Shown here: piece by piece, positions 8,408-17,007 of the stretch
Layout: every line of letters starts with the position of its first letter
How positions within the stretch are numbered: the stretch's first letter is position 1
The notes under the pieces: model-generated
Told to the model about the DNA's origin: nothing
Seen by the model: the letters and a program-made list of their open reading frames with translations, nothing else
Databases searched by the model: none
Source: Hyphochytrium catenoides
Lineage: Eukaryota > Sar > Hyphochytriomycetes > Hyphochytriales > Hyphochytriaceae
Direction: 5' to 3'
Assembly: GCA_900088475.1 (NCBI GenBank)
Contig: FLMG01000366.1
Span: 1 to 17,007 of the forward strand
DNA length: 17,007 bases
Position numbers and translations under genes: made by a program

Positions 8408-8844
8408 CAGCTTCTTACGGAAGCAACAGCCCAACAGACGCATCTACTCTGTCTGCTGAGAATAGCCCTCTTACCGCAAGGACGCCGAAGACGACGTAGT
8501 TCTTCACTAAATGTATACCATGACCGAAGGAAGAATGGAGATGAAGAAGATCGGAAAGCTAATAACTCTGTTTGCAGCACACCAGGGAGACTTAGCAGTA
8601 CGACCAAGCCATCCTGCCCCTGGTAGTGTGATGACCATATCACCATCCTATACTTATTATCTACCTCGAGGGGCGGTACGAATCCCAACCAGCAGCTTCA
8701 GGAAGTACCCGCGCCATAAGAAGCAAGCTATGCGCTGTTTTGCCGCTGAGAACGCAGTCCCGGGCTCTAGTCATCATACAGCTAATGGAAGAACGGAATG
8801 GAAACTCAACGCAGACTGATCTAACTACTTACAATAGACGCTAG
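8408..8844 (+). other. Possible spliced 3' exons of the membrane protein gene
   Basis: The frame of the membrane protein is open again after its TGA, from 8387 to the TAG at 8624-8626. An acceptor CCATCCACCAG ends at 8407, and a GTCAGC donor at 8363 would remove the stop in frame. A further donor A|GTACGA (after 8597) and acceptor CCCAACCAG (ends 8692) join in phase 1 to a frame ending TTYNRR and TAG at 8842-8844. A competing ORF (8511-8819) lies in the third frame. The minus strand here can also be read as phase-consistent exons, so the strand is not certain. Confidence 0.25.
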
Positions 8845-10295
8845 TGATGGTCGGCGCATAGTCTGTCCGGTGCTGCTCCTTCTACAGAAGACAGTGAGCG
8901 GGTGGGAGGACGATGATCGATGTTATTAGGACCAAGGTTGATTAGGAGACGAAGGCTCGGCGGACGAAGAAGTGATGGACGAATATGGAACCGGATAGTA
9001 GAGAAAATAGAGAGATGAGGATAGGAACAGAGAAATACTCTCAGAAGAGGCGAAAGAGGGAGAGAAAGAAGAGACAAATGTCCTCTCTAACTCTTTCTCC
9101 CGTCCTCACCATCAACAACAAGCCGAGCCGCGCAGCACCAGCAACAAACGATTGTATATGCGCAATAATAAGTGGCCAGCAGTACTGGGCAAAGAAGCAC
9201 CTTCGCCTTCGTAAGGATCATGTCAACAACGTTCTTCATCTTCTTCCAGCCCACATCGCCACATTGATAAGGCGTCGCTTCGTTGCTGGATTGTGACTCT
9301 TCTAAGGCTCGTCCGGACATTTGAGCACAACAAATGCCGCTTCTAGCTCTCCTCACATGAGTATCTTTCTTCGGCACCCAAACGATCAGCAGCAGCAGAG
9401 CTGAAGAAGGAGTCGTCACCACGTCTCAAGCAGCAGAACAGAGAAGATTGATGGCGGGAGACCAATGGAAGAAGAGTAGGAGGGACAGAGTATGCGTGGG
9501 ATATATATTATTAGTTCTTCGTGGGCCGCTTAGAGGACGGAGGAGGATGGGACAGGCCTCCCTCACTCAAACTTGGTCGACGTCGGCAGCTCAGCCTCAG
9601 TCACCTGCTCATAATGCCAGGAAAGCTGCAAACAAGGGAAAGGGAAGACACAGGTGACTCGACCTCTGCAATGCTGCCAAGGGCAGTGGGCTCCTTCCGG
9701 CGCCTTCATGATGAAACAACCAGGAGGACAAGTTGTTGTCATGATAGGGAGTAGACAAGTGACCAGGGAGGGACTTGAAATGAAATGTGCAACAGCGTCC
9801 TACCCAGACTGCTATGAGGCTGATGGCCGGCGTCAACATAACAATAAAGCCTCTACTTTCTCCAACGAAGTTCTCCCCCGCAGAGAGTAGAAGCTGATGA
9901 GGTACATGCATATATGTAGATTATGGAAGAATCAGACACTGCTAAACGACTTCTCTTTACTGAAGACACCTATGGGCAAAGGTATTGACATGGACTCGTC
10001 TGCCTCAAAGCCGTTCCTTCTCCTCTGTTCGTCTAGGTTTTAGAGGAGATGTTCCTTCACAGAGAAAGCAATAATAAGGGGAAGGAGGATGGTGAGGTGG
10101 CAAGAGGAGGACTGGTTGCATGCAATGGCATCTCTCTGCTTTCTCCTGTCACTTCCGCCTGCCTCAAACCTTAGTAGTCCTCCCTTTCTCTGGTTAGCAT
10201 CTCCCTCACCGCCGCACCCTCCCTCTCGGCGTGCCTGGAACAACCTTCCTCTTCCCTCTCATAATCTTCCTACCTCTATCAACATGCAGCGGTGC
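8845..10295. other. Unassigned region, possible short exons
   Basis: No gene is secure. On the plus strand an ATG ORF at 8985-9296 (103 aa) is basic, with a helical end. On the minus strand a frame across 9087-9422 (no ATG) has a hydrophobic end and meets a good donor, GATG|GTGAGG. Pyrimidine-rich DNA and an acceptor CTTCTGTAG near 8886 follow on that strand. A short plus-strand ORF starts at ATG 9451. These alternatives contradict each other. The part just left of 10296 should hold the 3' UTR of the large minus-strand gene; I see no AATAAA there. Confidence 0.4.
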
Positions 10296-13200
10296 CTAAG
10301 CAGTCTGGACTCCCCTTCGGGATCTGTTGTTTAAGGAGCTGACAGCAAGCCGTCCTGACGGTGGTGCATGTTTCTCATTATTTGTCCCTGTGAATTGAGC
10401 CGAAGAAGAGCCAATGAGTCCAGCAAAGGCGACAAAAAACAGTCAGAGATTAGGCAAAACCCTCTCTCTATATATATCTATGACCCACACCCACGTGCGA
10501 CAGCACTCTGCTCTTACGTGAAGTAGGAGCAGTCGTCTCTTCTTGATCTCTCGTTTTTCTGGTGGCGGCGGTGAGACCCGTCAGGCCTCGGAAGAGTCTT
10601 CCGACTCTGTTTGCTGCTTTGTTGTCATCCTGCTGACCCCTAGCGACGACAGTGAGCGGGTTACTCTCCCTAACGCCAGGGCTTCGTCATGGATGCCGGG
10701 GGACACTTACATTCCATCGCTCTCCTGCTGTCTTATTTCAGACGTTCTGGGCCTTGGCCCCTGTTCCTTTGCGAGCGGGCCTGGAGAGGATAAGAGCCGT
10801 CCCGTCCTGGGTCGACCACTGCGACCGTTCTCTACGGAGCGTCTGACTCCATCTTCTGTGTCCGGACCACGCTGAGGTCCGCCCTTCTTGTTGGTGGCAG
10901 AGGCGGCGGCGATGGACGCGGCTGAATAAGAAGGTAAGAAGTGATGCATAAGGATCGGCACCGAGAAAGGAGAGAGAGAGAGGGGCGAGCTGGTGAAGAC
11001 CTTACCTAAGCTACTGTTAGGCAGCAAGGGCGGCAAGAGCCTAGCAGCTGCACCGTCTTTCCTGGATCCTTTACCGCGCTCCTGTCGCCTTTCACTACGA
11101 AGAGGGGAAGAAGCGAAAAGAAAAAAAACAAAGTCACGTGAGTTGGCTGGCAGTCTAGAATGCTCTTTTTTCATGATCTCTCTTCCCTCTCTCTCTCTCT
11201 CTCTTCATATTCGCTCATTTATCTTTGCCTTTCCCGCCCCCTGACCAGCAGCATGTGACTGTTCTCACCTCGTGACTCCTCTCTCCGTCGCTGCTGCCTT
11301 CTTCGGCATCGCGTCTTTAGCGCGTCTTTGAGTTGCCGCTACTTCGACCTTTGACGGTGTTGTCCTTTGATTAGTGAGAATCGCTGGAGCCGGAGAAAAG
11401 CTGGCGCTTCCGGTTGTCTGCATGTCCTCCTCCGTGCTGTTTGCTAAGTAGAGACAAGAAAGACGACAACAGGAGTAGTGAGTTTGATGTGAAGCTTTCA
11501 TTACAAGCGGACAAGTGAGAGAGTAGCAGCAAACCCAACCAACCGCAAGAGAGATAAACGAGAGAGAGGTGGAAGCACCATGAGAGGTAGCAGAAAGGAC
11601 GTCCTGACCATTTAACAATGACACAGAACCAGAAGTGCCTGACTTCCTTCTTAACAGGCCCGTGGATTGCCACAGCCTCCTCGCCCGGTCCGTCTGTGCC
11701 TCCGATCGTAACCTTTCCGAACAGAGAGAGATATTCTTAGCAGCGCAGATGACGAAACATCACGCATCTGTCCTCTCCATTGTCTCGCAACGTTTCTCTT
11801 CCTTCCCTCCTCTCGCTTAGCCAGCTCTCTTGCCCTCTTTTGCTCTTCTTTCTGCTACTCTTTCTTCCCTCACTTGGGGGCTCTCCTTTCTCTATTTAGC
11901 CTCCACCCGTTTCCCTCTTTCTCAGAAGAGGCAAGTCAGACACTCACCCCACGCGTTCTGTCCGCTCATCATCCTGCTTCACAGGCTCTTCAGAAGAGGA
12001 GGTAGCGACCCGTTCGTGCCTCCCAAGCTCATCTGCTTCTTGTCCCTCGGTTGCGCTAACCGTAGAAGGAGCACCTGGAAGCCAAAGGAAGAAGGGAAGA
12101 AGCAAAATTGGTTGATGAGACAAGGGGAAGAGAGATGCTTAGGTTATTAGCATCTGAAGCGTCTCACCTTGGGAGATGGAAGGGGCTCTGTGGTCTGATC
12201 TCTCGCTGGGCCTTCTGATGATGCAAACTCCAGTGGATAGCAGCAGCCTGCTGACCCGACGCCGGGCCACTTCATCCTCCTCGTCTTGTGCGGCCCTGGA
12301 GGGGGAGAAACAGCTNNAATCTATGCACTTACCGCTTGCCCCTGGCGCTAGAGATTCTGGCCTTGTGTTGATCATTGGGCTGAGCTGCAGACACCACGGT
12401 GGCAGGAGGAGTAGCGCGCTCCGCCGGTCGGCTAGGGTTTCCTTCCTTCCTTTTCTCCTCCTCCTCCTTGGCTGCTACACCTAGCCCTATTTCAAAAACA
12501 AGCAGCCAAGTTAGACAAGAGCATTAACAGTGGCTTCTGACGACAGAGACTGTCAACAGAGGGTAACACACACACACACAAACACACAGAGCATTATGGC
12601 GACAAGAGGGCTGAAGAACTGACCATGGGAGGATAAAGGCGGTGGGGCAGGCAAGGCAACTTCTGCCTTGCGCTGCAAGAGTCCACTAGATCGCCACAGC
12701 CTTCTCGCGCGGTCCTGAGACTCCTTCTTCTGTCCACTGCCGTGAACAGGAGGGAGGACGGTCAGCAGAAGACTTTACTGGCTAGCTTGGGTCTGGTCGG
12801 AGGAGTCTCTCTCCTTCTCTCTCTCTCTTCTGCTCCAGTGCGTTCTCTCACTCTCCTTGCGCTTCCGCCGTGACCCTCACTATGGTGGCCGTCAGTCCGC
12901 TTTGCCAACGTACCTAGTGCTTTTTGCCAGCTTTTGCTTCTCAGTCACTTCTGAGGACTGCACCGTTGCTGCTGTCGTTGGCAGAGCCTCTGCTGGCGCT
13001 CTCTTCGTGTTTATACGAGGAGGAGGAAGGACAGGGGAAAGGCGTCCAGAAGCAGGACGAGAAGCGGCCAACCCTCCCTTCTCGCTCTCCTCTTTGGGGA
13101 CAGAAGGAGAATGTCTTAGAGGCGACCGCGGAGAGAGAGAGAAAACCGCTATGTCAAGCGAAGAGATCATCAAGATAATGAGAGAAATGAGGAGGAGCGA

Positions 13201-16200
13201 CGGACATAATGGAAGAAAGGTGTAAAGGAGAGAAAAAAGAGGGACAAGCAAAAGGAGATAACTGAGTAAAGACTGACCTTGGGATGGAGAAGTGGAGGCG
13301 GAGGGAGTCCGAGCCTGGATCCTCTTGCTGCTGAGCCCGCTGGCTCCCCAAAGCCTCCTAGCACGGGTCTGGATCTGCTCCCGCTCCCTGCAATCTTTGC
13401 TTAGTAGTCCGCTCGCTTTTCTTTCTCTCTCTCTCTCTCTCTCTCTCACAAGTCACTTGGCCTGTAGGTGCTCGTCCTACCGTGCGTCGTCACTGTGAGC
13501 GTTCACTCGTGGAGGTTCTCCCTGGTTCTTCCCTTGGCTGTCCGCCATCCCTTCGATTTCAGGCTCCATAGCCTCCCTCCCGCGGCTGATAAGAGAATGA
13601 GGACAAGAAAATCGAAGGTATGGAGAGAGAGAGGTGGAAGGGAGAAGGAGTTAGAAAGGAAAAAAGATGACTAGACAGGTGACTTCGATACTCCGCCTGC
13701 ATATATTGCTGTGCGCCCATCATAGACACTCTCTTTCTCTCAAAGCTTCTCTCTCTTTCTTCTCCCTCTCTTCTCTCTATACGTTCTGCTTTCATTCTCT
13801 GTTTCTAGTCGTGACCAACCTGATGCGAGAGGGCTCACTCCTCGTCTGCACGACCAGTCCAGGTGTTCTAGCAGCGCTGCCTGGAAGATAGTGGTCTGCT
13901 GCAGACGTAGAGATGGTACATAAGGCAAAGTGACAGGGATGAGAGGAGAAAGGAAGGAAAGGGCCACAAACTTAGCAGCGACAAAGAAGAGAGAAGGAGG
14001 CTCCAACTGATAGAGAGAGGTCTTGAAACAGGGGAGTAAAGCAGAGAGGGAGAGAACGACAAGGCGGAACGAGGAGGCCAACAACAAGATACTTTGAAGA
14101 GAGAGAGAGAGAGAGAGAGAGAGACCACAGACCAGAAGCTAGGGAGAGGGAGAAGGGCAAGACGATTTGAATATTGAAGCTTATGTTCAGGAGCTACCTG
14201 CAGGAAGAACAGCCACCGACAGAAGAGAAACAACGGGAGAGTCTCTTTCTTCCTTTGGGCTGCTGACACTCTTCTCCTGTCCAGCTACTTCCGTGATGGA
14301 ACCAGCACTGTGGCAGCGGGAGGAAGCGACAGATGAGACAGAGAGAGACTATGATGCGACTGACATAGGAAGCTCAGGGAACGAAGGAAAGGGAAGGACT
14401 TTACTCCTGACTTCTGCTTGTTGTGCCCTCATTCATCTCTCTCTCTCTCTCTTCTTTCGAGTTCCTTCCTTCCTGACCTCATGTTCTTACCTAGGGGGCT
14501 CATCCTTGTGATTCTCCTCTTCTGCAGCGGAAAGGCAGAGGGTACTCCCCGTCACAGAACCAGAAAGAGAGAGAGAAAGAGGGACACACGCCGCTGCAAA
14601 GGAAAGAAAGAGAGAAAGAGCGAGAGCGAGAGCGAGAGAGAGAGAGAGAGAGAGTTAAGTCAAGCGAGAGCGCAGACGAAAGACTGGCAGGGAATAACAG
14701 GATACAAGGCCTGGGATCCGGAAAGAAGAGAGAGAGGAGAGAGAGATAACGCACCTGTTGGGAGCTCGGTCACTGGGGGCGCTCCGTCTACGTGTTGCTC
14801 GGTTTCGGTGGTGCTGGTCGTCCTTTTCTCCGCCTCATCCTGGCGCTTTCTTGCTACTTGAGCAAGAACTGAGTCCAGGAACTGGACAGCCACGATCATC
14901 CTGTGGGAGCTTTGTCAACAACAGGGACATCAACTTCTCGCACAGATGACTCTCTATGTCTCTCTCTCAATCTCTCTCTCTCTCTCTCTCTCTTACTCTA
15001 CGTTACCTGTTGTTGGCAGCTTCCTCCTCTGTTGGCCCGACCGAGGACACACTAGTAGCAGTCTCTTGTGGCTTTTCCTCTTCTTTGGAAGTCTCAACTG
15101 GGTAAGACGAAAGAGGACGTTGTGTGCGTTGAGAGAGAGAGAGACAGAGAAAGAGAGAGAGAAGGGTTGTTTGAAAGATCATCAAGGAAGACAGGACAGA
15201 GAGCACAGCGCCAAGGTCGCCGCTAGGAAGTAGAGAGGGAAATCGGCTGCCAGGCCCATCTCCAGTCAGTGAAAGAAAGACAGAAACTGAGGCGCAGAGG
15301 ATTACACAGAGAGAGAGCGACAGAAGGAGAGAGAGAGAGAGAGAGAGATGGTACCTGCAGCGAGCTGGAGCACTGCGTGATTTCCTTCTTCTTGTTGCTC
15401 GCCGGTGCTGCTATTCTCCTCGCTCCCCTTTCCTTCGAGCTGCAGCCGGGTTGTGACTTCCGCGATAAGAAAGTCCAGCATTTGAGTGGCCACACTCCTC
15501 ATCCTGCCATTGTTGTGAGAGCCCCTCGCTGTCAGTGACACCAGCAGCACCAGCGATAGCGCGCTTTGCTCTCTATTTCTCTCCTCACCCTCTCTGTCGC
15601 CTGGCAGACCTCCTTTCTCTCTTTTATTCTCTGGGAATAGTTATCTTTTTGCTCCTTTCTCTCTCGCTTTCATCGCCATGTTCTCTCTCCCTCTTTCTCC
15701 ATCTTTCTTCCTACCCGTCTTCCCCGGTATTGCTTTGCTTCTCTCTCTCCCTTACAGAGCCTGATTTACCTGACGACGTCTGCTTCTTCGTCCTCCGGCG
15801 CCTTTCCCTGAGGAAAAATAGCAGCGAGAAGAGCCTGATCTGCACTCCTCTTCGATGAGATCTGTTCCGCTTGGTCTGTGCCTTGTAAAGTGAGAGCGAG
15901 ACAGAGAGTGAAAGAGGAGAAAGAGAGAGAGTGTGAGAGCTTAGAAAATGTCACTAAGCGAAAAAGTGTATGTCCGTCACCTGGTTCTCCCTCCTCGATT
16001 TGAAGCAGAAGAGATGAGGCAGCAGAAAGAGACAGATGATCCTCTTCCTTCTCAGGGCCAGCAGCAACAGCTGACAGAGATGATGGAAGGGAAAGAGAGA
16101 TTGGAGCTGTCTCTCTCTCCATTTCCGGGTCATAAGGCTCAGACTTTGTCTCCTCCTCAGCCACAGCAGCCATAGATGGAGGAGGGAGAAGGACTTGCGC

Positions 16201-17007
16201 TCTTGGGACCTCGATCACCGGTGCGTGCGGCTCAAGTTTCTTGTCCAGAAGAGAAAAGAAGAGAAGGTTCCAGCGGGACAACGCCCTCTCACTTCTTTCT
16301 CTTTTCACAGCAGCCAAGGCAGCAACTCTGTCCTTGATTTCTACGAAGAGAGGAAGACGGGAGGCTCGAGCGAAAGAGAGAGATCTGATTCTATCATCCC
16401 TGACAGCCCAGGCAGTCATTAGATCCTTCCACAGAGGAAGGGACGCCACCCACAAGCGGAGAGTCTTTCTCTCCTTTCTCAGAGCCGCCATATGGGTAGC
16501 CAGTTGCTTCAGCTCTGCGGAGAGAGAGGGAGAGAGCCTTCCCTTTGCGAAACGGTTTGCCCTTGCTTGTCTTTCTGCTGCCAGTGAGATAAGCTCTTGG
16601 AACAAAGAGAGACGTTGACATTTCCTCTTGTTCCTTTGAGAGACCATCTTTGCAGCCGCTGCAGGGAGCAGATCTGCCAAAAGAGAGCGGAGAGTCTGTT
16701 GCACTCTTTCTCTCTCCTCCGTTGTGGAAGATCGTTCCTGGTACGCTCTGCGGAGGTCTGCGGAGAGAGAGGAAGAGAGCCTTCCCTTAGCAAAAAGGTC
16801 TGCTCTTGCTTGTCTTTCTGTTGCCAGTGAGATAAGCTCCTGGAACAAAGAGAGACGTTGACATTTCCTTTTGTTCCTTTGAGAGACCATCTTTGCAGCC
16901 GCTGCAGGGAGCAGATCTGCCAAAAGAGAGCGGAGAGTCCGTTGCAATGTTTCTTTCTCCTCCCTTTGAGTGGATCGTTCATGGTATGCTCTGCGGAGAT
17001 CTGTCAA
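10296..17007 (-). CDS. Large multi-exon repeat protein gene (5' end outside window)
   Basis: I do not recognise the protein. 21 exons join in frame on the complement: 17007-15981, 15881-15770, 15503-15355, 15097-15007, 14900-14755, 14521-14491, 14307-14198, 13898-13820, 13585-13481, 13387-13278, 13091-12914, 12736-12624, 12486-12333, 12295-12168, 12074-11948, 11712-11609, 11443-11269, 11094-11006, 10921-10711, 10639-10518, 10387-10296. This gives 1150 residues and a TAG. All 20 introns are GT-AG (37-299 bp); none is phase 0. Exon 1 holds helical repeats, then an acidic and Ser-rich stretch. The rest is mostly disordered, rich in Glu, Arg, Lys, Ser, Pro and Ala, with ARRLW-type helices in some exons. 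No enzyme motif, signal peptide or membrane segment is seen. A scaffold or nuclear protein is only a guess. Single boundaries could shift: the exon at 12486 could start at 12480, and that ending at 11609 could end at an upstream GTTCTG. Introns inside exon 1 are not excluded. Confidence 0.8.
10518..15503 (-). other. 'A' class exons (phase 2 in, phase 1 out)
   Basis: Nine exons: 15503-15355, 14900-14755, 14307-14198, 13387-13278, 12736-12624, 12295-12168, 11712-11609, 11094-11006, 10639-10518. Each starts with one base completing a codon and ends with one base of the next. The first two both begin GATG and share a hydrophobic helix (MLDFLIAEV and FLDSVLAQV). Those at 13387, 12736 and 11712 share RARRLW followed by a [GRQ][AS][ST]GL-type segment; those at 12295 (ARRRVSRLLLSTG) and 10639 (NRVGRLFRGLTGL) are weaker relatives. 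Confidence 0.75.
10963..15942 (-). repeat. Alternating (UC)n and (GA)n tracts in the introns
   Basis: Read on the plus strand, GA-rich tracts lie at 15892-15942, 15327-15348, 14561-14655, 14099-14124, 13131-13143 and 10970-10982, all in phase 1 introns, so they are UC in the RNA. CT-rich tracts lie at 15659-15750, 14971-14993, 14435-14453, 13729-13779, 13424-13447, 12806-12829, 11770-11935 and 11186-11204, all in phase 2 introns, so they are GA in the RNA. A (CA)n tract (12566-12587) is in the phase 1 intron 12487-12623. Confidence 0.8.
12296..12332 (-). other. 37-bp intron containing two undetermined bases
   Basis: A strong donor, GCG|GTAAGTGC, and the acceptor TTTCTCCCCCTCCAG bound only 37 bases, including NN at 12316-12317. 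Both neighbouring exons join in phase. The NN may hide missing sequence, so the true intron could be longer. Confidence 0.65.
16516..17001 (-). repeat. Two 243-bp (81-residue) coding tandem repeats
   Basis: The units 17001-16759 and 16758-16516 encode 81 residues each and repeat at exactly 243 bases. A central block of about 39 residues (from TLRSLLADLLPAAAAKMV to LFQELISLA) is identical in both. Each unit divides into three parts of about 27 residues, each with a leucine-rich helix and a basic tail with spaced Arg/Lys. Degenerate copies continue to about 16228 (RLPLFVEIKDRVAAL and similar). The array probably goes on beyond the window. Confidence 0.9.

Larger units (their letters stand above)
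10296..15881 (-). other. 'B' class exons (phase 1 in, phase 2 out) and exceptions
   Basis: Nine exons alternate with the A class: 15881-15770, 15097-15007, 14521-14491, 13898-13820, 13091-12914, 12486-12333, 12074-11948, 11443-11269, 10921-10711. They encode hydrophilic, probably disordered linkers, several starting with Glu-rich runs; seven of the nine end in a split Arg codon AG| or CG|. The exon at 13585-13481 is an exception (phase 2 in and out). The last exon 10387-10296 enters in phase 1 and ends at TAG. The 31-bp exon 14521-14491 is the smallest. Confidence 0.7.

Noticed and set aside
12566-12587. (CA)n run as a telomeric or CRISPR-like repeat
   Set aside because: It is a plain dinucleotide microsatellite within an intron; there are no spacers and no repeat-unit structure.
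10089-16830. Many plus-strand ORFs of 60-150 codons in the right half, rich in Ser, Leu, Arg and Glu
   Set aside because: They are antisense to the exon array or translations of (GA)n/(CT)n tracts, which stay open by composition.
15766-17007. A single 413-codon minus-strand ORF ending at 15766
   Set aside because: It reads through a 99-bp, in-frame UC-rich intron (15882-15980) and past a donor at 15769. The intron part is low-complexity Ser/Leu/Phe, and the spliced model continues in phase for 19 more exons.

Overview
The window looks like nuclear DNA of a microbial eukaryote. It has spliceosomal introns with GT/AG ends and pyrimidine tracts, long intergenic spaces, CCAAT motifs, an AATAAA signal, abundant (GA)n/(CT)n microsatellites and a decayed retroviral-type integrase. 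I cannot name the lineage; an alga, oomycete-like or other protist would fit. There is no operon structure and no bacterial ribosome-binding-site logic.

Layout. 2-1165 (+): the 3' part of a retroviral-type integrase ORF (Ty3/gypsy or Polinton/Maverick type), broken by an in-frame stop. 1166-2128: no gene, with an 82-bp direct duplication reaching into the 3' end of the next gene. 2129-3328 (-): an FAD-dependent NAD(P)H oxidoreductase of the AIF/FSP1 (AIFM2) type. 3329-4625: divergent spacer. 4847-5701 (+): a class III extradiol (LigB/DODA-type) dioxygenase, probably with a separate leader exon at 4626-4715 that would add a hydrophobic signal sequence. 5702-6619: AT-rich 3' flank, then a promoter-like stretch with four CCAAT boxes. 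7139-8386 (+): an unrecognised polytopic membrane protein, possibly with short upstream exons (6620-6773, 6878-6923) and downstream exons. 8845-10295: no secure gene.

10296-17007 (-): the main item. What first looks like a field of GA/CT-rich low-complexity DNA reads as one large gene. I could follow 21 exons and 20 GT-AG introns (1150 codons plus a TAG stop) without a frame break; the 5' end lies beyond the window. The first visible exon codes tandem helical repeats with an 81-residue (3 x 27) period. The rest is an alternating series of two exon classes. 'A' exons begin after a phase 2 intron and end in a phase 1 intron; 'B' exons do the reverse. Several A exons are clear duplicates sharing an ARRLW-like core. 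No intron is phase 0. Phase 1 introns are mostly (UC)-rich in the RNA and phase 2 introns mostly (GA)-rich, so most exons sit between complementary tracts. I know of no described gene with this layout.

The other three genes do not form an obvious pathway. The FSP1-like oxidoreductase and the dioxygenase are divergently arranged and both concern redox or aromatic chemistry, but co-regulation is only a guess.
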